From Hetaerina americana (Eukaryota; Arthropoda; Insecta; Odonata; Calopterygidae): DNA of 64,000 bases. The notes beneath the pieces are model-generated. The model made no database searches, was not told the origin of the DNA, and worked only from the letters and a program-made list of their open reading frames with translations. Positions within the stretch are counted from its first letter, which is position 1. Every line of letters begins with the position of its first letter. Shown piece by piece: positions 1 through 12,292 of the stretch. The position numbers and the translations under genes were made by a program. The stretch is from positions 91,589,552 through 91,653,551 of the forward strand of contig JAKTNV010000004.1 of assembly GCA_022747635.1 (NCBI GenBank), given 5' to 3'.

Positions 1-880
1 AGCAGAAATGCACGATTTATTACATCATATGCACGACATACCTATATGCGCTAAAAAACGTATCGTTGTACAATATTTAAATAAATATACATTTTAATTA
101 CTTGCAAATTAATCCCAATGGATTTGATAAAAAAAAGCAAATTGATGCTTATGAAATGGAGAGGCTTCAGTCATTTCGGGGAGGGCTGATGAGAAGATTT
201 AAAAAATGCCCCGTACTATATTTCACAAGTGACACTGTTTCTCTTCTAGGATTTTTAAATGCACGTTTAGTTAAATTTGTATATCCTATATCTCTCGCAA
301 TGAAACCAAGTGGATTGCTTCTTTGGACAAAATTTCTACCTACACCTTGGATATTCATTCCCTATGAATTATGTCGTAGACATTATGAAATTCTAATGCA
401 ATGCTTTATTATCATTTTGGAAAGTTATGCTATCAAAACACTTATACGCCGAACAAAATTATTATTTTAGAGATTTTAGCGTATAAAATTAATCATCAGC
501 CCTTCATTATTAAAATTATTAAGCGCTACTAAAAATACAATTATAATTATTGAAATTATTCAAATCTAATGGGTGTGTGAGTCTTTTATTTTCCTTACTC
601 AAAGTAGTCAAACGGAAATCTATTTCATGAACCAATATCCATGCTAGAGGCATATTCACGCCGAACAAGTCACAAGTCACCTTTAGGAACACGAAAACTT
701 CGCATGAGGGTTTCCTCCCGCAAACCCGACTACAAATCTCGGAAAATGTAGTAGATGCAGACGAAAATCCTGGACGGGACCCGTGAAACTTAATTCCCAT
801 CTGCTGATGTCGCTCGTTTCCTTTCCACCAGCGTCGCAACTTCTGGTTTTTGAATAACCTGACTCGAAACTAACTCGGCC
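1..880. other. AT-rich non-coding stretch with one unassigned frame
   Basis: AT-rich DNA with no recognisable gene. A 122-codon plus-strand frame (102-470) is open, and a 63-codon minus-strand frame (167-358) overlaps it. Neither resembles a family I know, and both strands being open in the same place argues against a selected frame. The plus-strand translation is rich in aromatic and aliphatic residues, as expected from AT-rich DNA. No splice-site context or signal peptide persuaded me. Confidence 0.5.
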
Positions 881-1420
881 ACTCCCCCGCGCTACCACTG
901 AATCCTCGGGCAAAGGCCACGGGAGAAGGTTAAAGTTGAAAAGCTTCCAGTTGAAATCCCCAAACCTCCTCGCCCTCCCTTTCTTTCTCCCTCCCTCCCT
1001 TCCATAGCCCACACTTTTCCATTCTCTCCCTCTCAGTATCTCTAGCCAACCCCCTCAGGGCACTCACACCTGCTCCCTCGAAATAAAAATCTGCAAGAAC
1101 CAATTTCATTCCGCATAAGAAACCATAAGTCGAGTGCTTGTTTAACCCTGGGAAATAAGACGTCACGAGAATCCTCGGATACGAGGCTTCGTTCGCTTTG
1201 CTCCCGCCTACCATGGGAGGAGGGAAAGACACCGTGTCGCGCCGAGGGTTGGCAAGTAGTCTTCTGAAATCGTTTTGGGTGGGAGGGGGTCACGTCCCTG
1301 CGCCACCCACCGCCTTCACTTTGACCTCGCACTCCTCACCCACATCGCCTCCAGCTCCCCCTTCACACCCACTCTTCGCAAAACTTGCACGCGCGGAATA
1401 ATGTTGCAACTTTTCCGAAT
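880..1420. other. GC-rich, pyrimidine-biased island
   Basis: The plus strand is dominated by C and T (the ctccctccctccc-type tract near 980-1030 and the CCACC-rich tract near 1300-1375), with scattered CpG. Several frames are open on both strands only because stop codons are scarce. I see no start-to-stop gene. It could be a CpG-island promoter or simply biased-composition DNA. Confidence 0.5.
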
Positions 1421-3380
1421 CTCGCAGAAATTCAAATTACTCCAGCAAACAACCATGCTTGACTCTCCTCGCCCTCTCGCCCAAAGAGATCCAGGAAAGT
1501 TTCTGAGAAAGCGCGCGTCTTGTGTGCGCTTCTTGCCCCAGAGAATGTAAGCTTTATTGTTCGCAACTCTGTTGGATGAAGCCGTATTTTATTTTTTCGG
1601 GGGGTATATTACATGAATTCTATTTTGCAGTATTTTACTTAATATTTCGTAGTTCTCAGCCTTACCTGGAGGCAATAGGTCAATATGGGTGGGAATTTGT
1701 CAATTTTAATAAAGAAGCTTCGAGAGGGTTTCTAGATATGACAACAAATATATTACGTAATTTAACAGTTTTTTTAAATTCCACTTGAAGGAGAATTATA
1801 GTTGTTCATATTACGTTTAGGTTAAATACTAGATCCACTAGTATATAAACGAAAGAAATTCAGCATTGAATAATAAAATTAGAACATTCTGCACATTAAT
1901 TAGTTACCTGCAACAACGGATAAAGATTTGTTGCGATAGATATTTTTAGGACAAATACCTAAATAATACCTATAGGCCTTAACATAATTTATATTTTATT
2001 GGGATAAAATGGTTTCTGTCGGTAGGTTCTGTAAAATAGCTCAGCTATGGCATTAAGTGCCTAAGTAGGTTAAGGTTTGCATAGGCAAAAATAGATGGTC
2101 TTTTATCAATGCATTACTGAAGACATGTTATCTGCAAACTTACGTCTGTGGTACGTTCACGGTGCAAATAAACTTAATTGCACCATATAAGTGTAACGAC
2201 CATTGCTGAGAAGGACTTCTATCCACGTTAAAATGAATCAATGCAGTCTCATTATTTCAGATTAGCAATTGATTTTCCAAAACTATCTTTCCAATAGCTC
2301 ATTGAAATAAATATAATGTGAAAAATGTGATCATTAAGTTTGACCGTTCCCGAATTGAAATTGAAAGTAATTGAGAAGTTACAGAAGAAGTAAAAAATTA
2401 GAGTGTTTATACGGTTAGGAGGGTTACCATAAAAGTTCTAATAATTCCGTAGGGAAACGGAGAAATATCGCATTGCTTAGTAAAAAACGAGTTTGCTTGC
2501 TTAGAGAAATACCGTGAATATTAATAATATGGTAAAAAAAATTTATCTCCAGTTTTCCCCTTAATCGTACACGGCGAAATAGAAATTCTGTACCTTTTTT
2601 CCCTTGTGTATATATATTGGTGGATGATAGTTGGAGAGCAGCAGCACAAAAAATTTGAAATTTGATATAACTGTGGCGCTTTAAGACATTCACAGAAATA
2701 TTTACGTTTCGACGATCAAGCCATCTTTATCAGCCGTAGGAAATTCAAAGCCCTTATTTAACTTAGTCGGCATGACCAACAAAGCGTATATCATTGAAAT
2801 GGAGTAGCAATTTAAATGAAGATTTTTACTAAAATCATATTCCAAGTCTCTGAGGAAATGCATGACTGTCAATGAAAAGGGGTTTATTTATTTTATAATT
2901 AAAACTTTTCAACAATTTTTCATTGGTCTATGATTATGTGACACAACCGGGTAATTCTTCAGGGGTTGAAAGTTGAATTTAGGAAAATGGGATGATATGA
3001 AATTAGCTTTTCCATCAAATTTGATATTTTTTAGTATTTTATAAAATATTTTTCGGATGTATCTGTCAGCTGCGTTTCCTGAACCTTATCATAGGTAAAA
3101 TAATGTAAATAGGTCACGTGCGTAAGGTCATGCGTCTCGGCAGGTCACGATCATACTGGAGTCAAACTTTACCACTTAATAAACTGACAAGATTTCCAGT
3201 CGTATTCGTGTAGGATACTATTCCTTCGGAATTTCCTCGGAATTTCACCAAAATTTGAAGACATGTGAACGGCATAAAACACCACTTACAGGGACAACAC
3301 CTGTGCATATGAATTCACCTCAAAATAGTTGATTCCCCAATGGCAAGCAACTCATTCATTGCCACCTCATTTCCTCTCCC
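1420..3380. other. AT-rich non-coding stretch
   Basis: No gene, RNA or clear repeat was seen, apart from one copy of the CTGA..GATG..CGAAAC motif on the minus strand near 2704-2740 (listed separately). Short frames at 1522-1788 (plus) and 2424-2693 (minus) show no recognisable domain. Confidence 0.5.
2704..2740 (-). repeat. CTGA..GATG..CGAAAC motif, copy a
   Basis: Read on the minus strand, the core is CTGATAAAGATGG, then a short linker, then CGTCGAAACG. Related arrangements recur at 30,536 (plus), 32,471 (minus), 54,618 (plus) and 56,487 (minus). The form is loosely like hammerhead-type cores (CUGANGA..GAAA) carried by Penelope-like elements and retrozymes, but the invariant core is not intact here. 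I treat it as the end of an unidentified retroelement or MITE. Confidence 0.35.
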
Positions 3381-4200
3381 AGAAAGTCAATTCGCGAAAA
3401 TCTCCAAAGAGGATGATTTAGAGAGCAAGCAATGCGACAGCGCCCCACAAAACCTGCGATAGGCAGCCGCGGCCTTCAGTGCATTGAACAACACCTGAGA
3501 TTCTTTTCCAAGAGGCCATTGCGTCCCCCGGACCTCCCCTCCCTTCAGCATCAGACCCCACGTTCGACACGTCCTCCCAACACCCGCCACCCGAGGAGAC
3601 CCACCCCTTTTGTTTTCACGCCCCAATCCCACTCCGACATCCCACCCGACACCGCACTTGGCGAAGGCTTTAAGCGCCCTCCGGGGAAGAGGTTTGGAGG
3701 CGCAAGTTGGAGAGCCGAGCGGGGGGGAAATAAAAAGAGGCCCAGGGCGAGATAATGGTTTGCGATAACTCCCAATCTGAAGGGACGCCGCCGCGCGAGA
3801 GGCAGGGGTTTTGTCCCTCCCTAAGGGGGGGGGAGGACGGAGAAGGGCGAGAGCGACTTAAGTACCCGAGGAAGCCAGTGGGGTATGGGGGTTGGGGAGG
3901 TGTTCGGGGTGCCTCTCCCCATGCCCCGCGAGGCGTGACGTGGTCCTTGGTGGTTTTATCAACCTCTCCGGCATCGGCCACGCCCTCTCGAGTGATTGAA
4001 GCAGGAGACGGGAGGGCCATCCAAAGGAACGGAGTCTTGGGAATAATAAAAGACGAGGCGATTTGAATCACTGCTTGGTTGACTCGAGTGAATCCCCACA
4101 AACCCCCTGAAACCGCCCACATACCCTTCCTTACCCCACACCTCTTTACGATTCCATTGAAGAGCGATGCGATAGAACGAAAATGAATCCCCAAGGAGTC
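3380..4200. other. GC-rich island with overlapping open frames
   Basis: GC-rich and CpG-containing, with a G run near 3823-3833. Frames are open on both strands (3670-4227 minus, 185 codons; 3755-4066 plus), but their translations are low-complexity Pro/Arg/Gly/Ser and antisense to each other. The left part is C-rich (3530-3660) and the right part G-rich (3715-3930), so the strand bias flips within the island. No domain is recognised. Confidence 0.45.
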
Positions 4201-5200
4201 AACAATGATAGAACCAGAACTTGACAACCGTTACAGTAAGTATCACGGCCACAGATATTGCGTTCACTGGACTTCCCGAGAAATTCCAGAATGGTGGCTC
4301 ATTTGCTAAAAAAAATCTAACCACCAAGGCTCGAGAAAAAAATTCAATAATGAGGAACCATTTCAATGTAACTTTAAGAGAAATTTCTAAACATAAAATA
4401 TTATATATGTATAAATAATATTGTGTAAAATGACCAGCATCCTCAGGGACTGCAAAGACGCGACGATTACAGAATTAAGAGACAAACACTGTATAAATCA
4501 TAAGTGATTTTCAAACTTGGTCATTAAAAATTCGGGAACACTTCATTTATTTTTAACTACATAAATTCATGCAATATCAATTTCAGAATCCAATTTTATC
4601 TCTTTAAAGACAGTGTCGAAAGTGCGGAGGTAGGAAATAAGTTCTTAACTTCTCTGACGCTATTATTCCCTTTTCTCATTTTCATACAGCTTGGCTCTTC
4701 TCACGGTTTTCAGAAGGTTTTTGAAATTCTTTGGAAATGGGATGTTTAATCTAAGTATTAATTTCAACGACCACGGATTTTAGTGGAAAGAGCACAACAT
4801 CGCAGTTTTGCATTACAAATCTTATATTTAAACAAATTTATGCTTCCAAAGCAAAGAACAAATACCTCCCAAATTACAAGAGTCAAGTCATTTCCACAAT
4901 AGGTTTAACTTTTTACTTATGTAAGCGAACGAATATCTTTGGAGAAGATCCGCCAGACTTAACTGAGCTCCGAGAATTCGCGCGCTAAAATACACTAATA
5001 ATGATTTATTGCAATTTCGCACCATGAAGTAAAAGACAAAAACGCTGTGCAGAGCCGGAAAGGCACAAAGTTTGTGACTCAAGTTTAAAAAAAATATTCA
5101 TGCACAGCGTACAATTTTCTTATTTTCACACGCAGAAACAGCGAAGCATTTTCTGGAAACATTTCAAAATCTGTTGCGAAGCAAAAAAGAGGAATTTTCG
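4200..5200. other. AT-rich non-coding stretch
   Basis: Nothing was recognised. Short frames of 60-65 codons only. Confidence 0.5.
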
Positions 5201-5700
5201 AGGAAATGAAAATATGGAGGCACATTCACACCAAAACAGAAGCAAAAACCAAAAGGCCTGGAAAACTTAATTCATTACTCAAAACGTACGGTCCGCGATG
5301 CATGTACACACGTATGGTAAACCCACGGCGAACACACGTGGAACACAACTACAGAACAGAGCAGTTCGGTGCGGCGGTAATGGGCGTTGACGACGGGTAT
5401 CCCGGGCCACGCCGCAGTGGCAGTTTACAAGTCTAGCATTTCGGACCGTCATTTAGTCGGCGATTACCTGGAGTAGACAGAGGAGGAATTCGAGAAAGGA
5501 GGAAACTGCACCGAATGAGATTCAAACTAGAGCGCTCGCGTGCTTGTTTTCGCGGAGTCGCAGATGCCCCGTGTACGTGCTTGTGTGTGTGTGTGTACGC
5601 GCGCGTGACATCGCCCCGTGGGAAATGAGGAATAGTGCAAGGGATCGGGAATGAAATCAGGAGAACGTAAGAAGAGGATGAGGGGACCAATGCACATGAA
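5200..5700. other. Moderately GC-rich, CpG-containing stretch
   Basis: Balanced composition with CpGs around 5290-5420 and 5520-5625 and an alternating purine-pyrimidine tract at 5582-5607 (listed separately). No supported gene. Confidence 0.4.
5582..5607. repeat. (TG)n-(CG)n alternating tract, Z-DNA prone
   Basis: A 26-bp uninterrupted alternation of pyrimidine and purine: about seven TG steps, a TA step, then ACGCGCGCGTG. GC/TG alternation of this kind is the classical Z-DNA-prone sequence. Confidence 0.7.
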
Positions 5701-7085
5701 TAAATACGCTAGACGAAACTCAGCGAGACAAAAATACTGTATTATTATTCCTATTAGCCAGGAGAGAAATCAATTGGGAATCTACAAAATAATCCAACAC
5801 TCCACAATATTCCTGCAGTCCCTCATTACGTGATCCCTAACTGCCGTACTTAAATGCTCGTAATGCAGTTAACTGTGGTTTGTTTTTCGACTAGTGATGA
5901 ATGTTAAAAGATAAACCCAATGGGTATACTGTATACTAACACTCCTCTTCTAGTTCGAAAATGTTTCCACCTGCGAATAAACTGAATTCAGATTACAACG
6001 ACTGCATACTCTTATATTGATTTCATGATAGTAATTATACGTAACTGAACAGGAGTAAACTCCCTCTATTGACGAGGTGGCCAGAGCACACTCGCAGCCG
6101 CCAAAGATAGAGGTAATGAATTGAGTAAATTTAACCATAATATTACGAGGTCGCCAAAGTTGGCTGATGATTTGTTTCTCACAGTTTCATAAACCAAAGA
6201 TATTCTATTTCGATAGAAGTTTTCGAAGAGTCGTTGAAACGAGCTGCATTTTGTGATAACTTTTCAATAAACTCTCTTCCTGATCAAATAAGTGGATTAA
6301 GTGAGTCCTTACGTAAGTTAATCACGCAGTGTGTTGAGTACAAGATTTCATTAAAAATAAGAAGAAAAATCAATAAATTTAATGCACTTATATGAAATTG
6401 GGCATATTGAATTTAACCATTTGATAAAAGCTTTTACTCCGACACATTAGAAATGTATACAGGAGGTTAAGGTAATTCCTTACATAAAAAGCTTATATAG
6501 GTATATAAAAATGCGAGTACATTTCACGGAGTAAAAATAAATTGCAGTCTTTCAAGATCAAGGAAAATAAAATTGTACGCGCTACTGAACAACATTATTC
6601 ACAACCTAATTATTCTTTTGCTACTCGGTAATGCTCTCAAAATGCATAACATTTTTCATTTCGATTTATAGTAATTTGGTAAAAATAAAAGTTGAAATAA
6701 ACTAATGTAAATCGCTAAAGTTACTACAGGAGGCCTCATGTTAAATTTTAAGGGACGGTTTGTAATCAACCATTTTTTCAAATTTGTTTTGAGTGCGAAC
6801 TCATCGGGATATTGTGAAATACTCTTTCAATAATTGTCAAGGATCGAAGTCATCTTTATTAAATGACTCATATTATATGTATTCTAACACTCTTACCTTC
6901 TTGCATAAATCCGTAAGGATTTCGCCAAAATGAAACAGTTGGTATTATTGTTGGAGAATTGGATACTGACACTACGACATCGAAGAAAACGGATGGAAAA
7001 ATGCCAACGGGAGGAAATAGTTCTCGGCGATCGTCACACATTTAAGCAGAGGACCCCTTGGTTATGCACACTCGAGCGATTGCTC
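5700..7085. other. AT-rich non-coding stretch
   Basis: No gene, RNA or repeat was recognised. Short frames only. Confidence 0.5.
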
Positions 7086-7560
7086 ACCTCAACGAGGCAA
7101 CTTCAGCAGTGAGGTGAAAGGAGAGGTTTGGGGGGGTGGTGAGAGGCGTCTTTGGGAAAAAAGCGGGCTTGGGAGGGAGGAAGGGAGCAGTGCATGCCCC
7201 ACTCCCAAGGGTAAACTTTTCGACGGGAGTGGGGGGTGGGAAGGGAGGTGGCGACCCTTTTTGTGGGTTGAGGAGGGAGGGGGTTGCTGAGTCGTACATA
7301 TTGGCAGACCCCGCGAAGCCACCCTTTCCTCCCCCCCTTCCACCCTCCCACCCTCCCACCCTCCGACTGATTGACGTCCCCAAAGGCCGAGCCTTGACCA
7401 CGCAGCAATTTATAACATCGCGGTGACTCCGAGCACTTCGGCTGGAGTTCTTCACCCATCATTCACCCGCCACCACCCCCTCTCCCTCATCCTCTCCCCT
7501 CCTCCGTCTCCCCTGGACCGCCTAAAACTCAACAGTTTCCACCAATCAATTATTCAGGTG
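7085..7560. other. GC-rich island, G-rich left half and C-rich right half
   Basis: The plus strand is G-rich from 7115 to 7290 and C-rich from 7310 to 7515. Three overlapping frames are open on the minus strand and one on the plus strand (84-123 codons). Their translations are Pro/Gly/Ser-rich shadows of the composition. A quadruplex-forming tract sits at 7343-7361. Confidence 0.5.
7340..7364 (-). repeat. 8-bp tandem repeat forming a quadruplex-prone G-tract
   Basis: The unit CCACCCTC is repeated three times on the plus strand. On the minus strand this gives five GGG runs separated by single bases (7343-7361), the arrangement known to favour very stable parallel G-quadruplexes. A further C7 run lies just to the left (7331-7337). 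Confidence 0.7.
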
Positions 7561-8208
7561 GACCACACCAGCGAGACGCAGTCCGGCAGAGAGAATTTCA
7601 ATTATGAAACGTGAACAGACTGTGTGACAAATCCCGTGATTCGCCCGGTTATTTTGTTCGCCTCATATATTTTTTTCGAACCTGACCCCTTCCGTCACTC
7701 TTTTTTATATATAACGGCATGATACGAGCACAGATTCAGCGTCGCTTTTAGTCAAGGGATTTCTTTTTCCCTTAAAAAAGTCCCACTCTAAAAGAGGACG
7801 TGCAGGACGCCAGCGCATTGGAACCATAAAATGGTGCATGGTTAAAAATATTTCTTACGTTAAAATATTTCAGTCCAATAAGCCAAGCCGTGTGCAAATT
7901 TGACGACTCAAAACAAATACACGGAAAATTTAAAGATTTTTTCATTTTTTCTAATATTACTCGTAAATTTAGAAACGAACATTACTACAAACGATTTCGA
8001 TGACTCAGTTCATAGTTAGAGTCCTGGAATACGCACGGAAGCCGAGCTAAGCTATAAATCACTTTGAAAGTCAATTCATCGAAGCATAGAATCCAATTAT
8101 TAACATTGAAAGTTATTTTATTTTTTTTTAAATTCCAAGCACGTGCCCACAAATCGGACGAAGAGAGATTTATATGACATCTTCGGTCGTCGGGACTGTA
8201 GAAATGCG
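7560..8208. other. AT-rich non-coding stretch
   Basis: No gene recognised. It ends at a compound microsatellite. Confidence 0.5.
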
Positions 8209-8244
8209 TGCACACACACACCCGTGTGTATGTATGTATGTATG

Positions 8245-8306
<62 letters not shown>

Positions 8307-8343
8307 ATGTATATATTTATGTATATATACACACACACACACA
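8209..8343. repeat. Compound (CA)n-(TGTA)n-(TA)n-(CA)n microsatellite
   Basis: Order: CA repeat (8211-8220), GTGTGTA and TGTA tetranucleotides (8224-8250), a long TA run to about 8303, an interrupted TA/TG section, then CA repeat (8329-8342). The GT/TGTA left part is complementary to the CA right part around the TA core, so one strand can fold into a long hairpin. Confidence 0.85.
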
Positions 8344-8700
8344 AATTTGAGTAGATTTAAATGCATGTTGCTGTATTGTTTTCGTAAAACGTTTAAGAAA
8401 TGCAAGTTTCAGAACTATAATCCATTTAGGAAGAAAACTGCGCATTTCCAAAAATCATGAATAACTTCTTTAAAAATTTGGGCCTTTTACCTATATCATT
8501 GTATCTTTCAAACACTGAATATCTATGAAAAACCCGGTCTCGTCAGAAAATCTTTGGAATTTAAAATTAACTAATGTGTTTACATTTCCTTTGCTAAAAT
8601 TGTGAAGCTTTTGGGATTACCTCAGATGACGATTAGTTAACGCTAAGAGTTAAGTGAACTAGTTGCCGAATATTCTGCAGGACAAGGAGATATTTACTGC
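8344..8700. other. AT-rich non-coding stretch
   Basis: Nothing recognised. Confidence 0.5.
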
Positions 8701-9160
8701 CCAAAATTAGTGCTCTTCAACTAATTCCCTTGGAGCACGTGGTTTTGCACACGAAAAATCAACGATCAGGCAAACAGCACGAATCGAAAGATATAATGAA
8801 GGTAGAATGAACCCGGCAATCGACTGCAACCAATTAAGTGCCCGCTCACAATTTGCCAAATTCGAAGAAATGCCCGTCTGTGCAAACACACCGCCCGGCC
8901 GCGTCAAGCGGCATTAATAAAGTAAGCAAACATGCAGCAGCCAGAAGCGTAAATAAACACTATCGTCTGCTCGCGGAGGGTGGGCGTGGGGACGTGGAAT
9001 CCCTGGGAAATATAACCAGATGAGGCAGGGGAGGAGGATGGAAAAAGGAAGTGGATACGCTGTGAAATAAAAATGAGATACAGTAGGACTCACGGGGAGT
9101 GTAAGGAGGGATAGAGAGAGAGAGAGAGAAAGAGCAGGCAAGGTGAGGAAATGGGAAAGG
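8700..9160. other. Moderately GC-rich stretch with GA repeat
   Basis: More balanced than its flanks. The right part is purine-rich on the plus strand and includes an (AG)n run at 9113-9129. Open frames on both strands have no recognisable domain. Confidence 0.4.
9113..9129. repeat. (AG)n microsatellite
   Basis: About eight AG units inside a purine-rich context. Confidence 0.8.
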
Positions 9161-11040
9161 AGGAAATACGAAAGAAAAATATTCACTCGCAAATGAGAGC
9201 GAAGTTTTTCCAGGGGTAGGCCAGATAAGTAGGACGAAAATGAACGAGATCTAGAAGAAATACTGTAATAGAGACTTTAAGTACACGGCTATTCAATATT
9301 AGGACAGCAATATTAATGTCCCGGGCGTTACAAAAATATTTCATTTCCTCTTTGACTAAGAGATAAAACAAGTAAATTTTTAGACAATCTGCCTACCATA
9401 GTTTCAACACAATGGGTAATTATCCTTAATAATGACATACTGTGTAAGAACCATTGTCAATATATTTAATCAAGTATGAAATTTGACTTATTTCTTTGCA
9501 ATTGGAAATAGTTGAATCAGACAGTTGACGGTGAGGGAGACTGGAAATCTAAGCCAAGGGTCTGAATATATTAAATTAAAAGACCACAATTTAAAAATTC
9601 AAACACACCAATTATTTTATGATTTTCACAAGCATTTATGTGTGTATATGCACGAACTCTTTTTTTACTAATATATATTACATTGACTATATGAAATAAT
9701 ATTTTGATATATATGGGTGATAGTCTGACGCCATACGCCCTTGCGGCAGCTGGCGAGTAATGTTAGAAGTGTAAGTACTGTGTACTCGTAGATGTAAATG
9801 CAGCAAGGTTTCTTACAGCATTAGTAAATAAAAAAAACTACGGAAAAACGCATTTCTATGGAAAAAATTAGCACGAAATAAAAAATTAATAATATGCATA
9901 AACCGATGCTCCAATGTGCGTTAATGCATTAAAGCGGAATCATAGAAAAATAAATAGAGTCGTTGAAAAAATGGGTAACTTTTGAAGTTACTTTTCTCAA
10001 TAATTTCTTTCATCCTATCGCATGATTAATATCTTAATATCGCCAATGGTTGATGTTTAATTTCATTTTTTCAGCTCCGATTGTGTCTCTTATAACATTC
10101 TCTGCTTGCTCCTGTCTTTATCACTCTTCAGTCGCAATTTCGAGCGTAATATTATTTTTCCCTGCAGGAGTAAATATATCATTTACTTTTCTATTTAGCT
10201 GTAATTCCAAATTTAAAACTCTGGCATTCTTCTGGAATTTCATGGATCACCTTACATGCAAAAACGCGTCATTAATTACCCACAGCATAGTTTTATTAAG
10301 TAAAGCGGTTAATATTTCCACCGCTAAATTGTTCTTCTATCAGTTCATTCAGCCATTTGACTCAAACAAATATCTCGCAAAATCTGATGATGAATGTGTT
10401 GCCACAAAAATTTAATGCATATCAAATATGAATATATTTTTTCAGGTTATCTAACTCTTAAGTTAGTTTTTGGAGGGACACAATGACCAAATAAATATTT
10501 TGTTTCTCCCAACGAAACACAGACCAAAATCCTTCTCTACAACAAGCCTCTCTTCATCTCTCAATTTTTAATTTGTTTTCCTTTCATGAATATATTTATT
10601 AATGCATCAAAAAATAAATTGTTTACAAAACAAGCAATGAAAAGTTATCCAAAGTGAAGCGCAGCAAAAAATATAATTTTTTCAAAAGGAAAATATTAGC
10701 GTATGATCATTTAATTATGTCAAATAATCGAAAGATAAAGAGAAAGGAAAAAAAATGCCGAAGGGAAGAATAAATAAAAAGACTGGAAGAAAGCTAGCAT
10801 GCATACCATACGAGTGTATCAAATGAAAGAGTGCAGTAATGATATGCATACATATTGAAAGCTACTGCGGACCCGAGACTTACCTCTGTTAGCCCAAGGC
10901 AAACATTCATTTCCCTCCTTTCTGGAGGAAGCTGAGTATTAAATACCCGTGATGAGTTCGGAATAAGAACGAAAGACTACATGATGAAGTAATATTCGTA
11001 CAAGGAAATCAGTGCCAAAACAAAAATCACAGTTTTATAC
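9160..11040. other. AT-rich stretch with one 121-codon unassigned frame
   Basis: No gene recognised. The frame at 10,050-10,415 (plus, 121 codons) begins with a hydrophobic Phe/Ser/Ile-rich stretch and has no domain I know. It is long for AT-rich DNA, so it is noted, but I would not call it a gene. The flanks show only AT-rich sequence. Confidence 0.45.
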
Positions 11041-11560
11041 GCATCTAAGTTTCATTACCTGCGATTTATAGGGAGAGGGGAGAGCGTGGGGGACAAGGGG
11101 ACCCGGCACGCCATTCACACGTCTTCGCGCATGGCACTTCTCATCTCTTATGTCAACCAGATCTAGTGTCAAGCGCACACACATATTTAGACTGAAAGCC
11201 GCACCCCTTTGGCCACCCGATCTCATCAAAACGGCAGTATTCGAACTGGTCTTGCTTGCGGCCAACGCCAGGCATGCCGTATGCCCTTCTTCCCTGTCCA
11301 ATACCCAGCGGATCCCTTCTGCTATGCACCTTACAAAAGGCCAAAACAATGGCTCAGGATCCTGTGTCCCAGTATGCGCTCTCAAACGGTGTCCTCCCAC
11401 CCTTGACTCTTCCGAACATCGAGAATGGTGATGTCGGCCGGCTCCTTGTCTCCATCCGCTCGCCCCGCGGTGGCGTCTGAGTCTCGGGCTCCTAGGGAGA
11501 GGCGCCGTAGCCGAGGCGGGATCGTCGTCCGCGAGATCTCGGGGTCATATCCAGAGCAGC
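11040..11560. other. Balanced-composition region open in several frames, unassigned
   Basis: GC content is clearly above the flanks but without the homopurine or homopyrimidine character of the other islands. Frames are open on minus (11,035-11,400, 121 codons; 11,153-11,344) and plus (11,150-11,431; 11,209-11,406; 11,256-11,480). None matches a family I recognise. It could be an old coding fragment or a transposon piece. It ends in a tRNA-like head at about 11,508-11,552. Confidence 0.35.
11500..11555 (+). repeat. Possible tRNA-like (SINE) head, degenerate
   Basis: TAGCCGAGGCGGG (11,508-11,520) resembles a pol III A box (TRGYNNARNNGG). GGGGTCATATCC (11,541-11,552) resembles a decayed B box (GGTTCGANTCC), at about the spacing found in tRNAs. 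No confident cloverleaf. Tentative. Confidence 0.25.
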
Positions 11561-12290
11561 AGCATCAACTTAATCCCACGCCAAATGACACGGAGTAGAG
11601 TCAGCGATTGCAAGCTATGAGGAGGAAAATTGTCTCGTGGGAGTTACACGCAGATCGCCACCACGTTTAATTTCCGTTATACCATGGTATATTCGCACAA
11701 TTATTCAGAATTGCTCTGGGAACGTTCTATGCGAGATCAAGTTGACATGCTAAAACCGAATAAAACCATGTACATAACATTTGAACAATTCTTCCCACAG
11801 TGATTTTGGATGCTTAAAATCAGCCATTCCTTAGTCAATGTCTCTATCACTGTCAGGGAAACTTTCTGAAGGGCAAGATATGGAAACTTTTACATAATTA
11901 ACGTAATTTTAGATTAAAACTTATAAATAATACCAGTCATCTTCATACGTTCAAAATAATATTAATTTAAAAGTAGAAAGTTGTGCCTTAGATTATATAA
12001 TTCAGCTTTACAAGAGCCTTTAGTTATTACTATTAAGGATTGATATATTTTATTTTTCCTTATACAATATTATCACTGAATATTTACTAGATTAGAAACT
12101 AGGTGCTAGAAATACGGGTAGTTTCTAGATGAGGAAATTAAAAATAATACTAGGTATGTGTTAAATAGATATTTCTCAGTACTCCCGTTAATCGGAAAAG
12201 AAGGCATCGGCGCACTCTACATTTGCTAGCCATAATATGGCTTTCATATTAAAAAAGTTAAGTGAGCAAAAAATTGTTGACTAATGGCTT
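11560..12290. other. AT-rich non-coding stretch
   Basis: Nothing recognised. Confidence 0.5.
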
Positions 12291-12292
12291 AT

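Noticed and set aside
3670..4227. 185-codon minus-strand frame
   Set aside because: Composition-driven. The opposite strand is also open, and there is no domain.
7985..8344. 119-codon frame reading through the microsatellite
   Set aside because: Its Tyr/Ile and Val/Cys repeats are a direct translation of TA and CA repeats.
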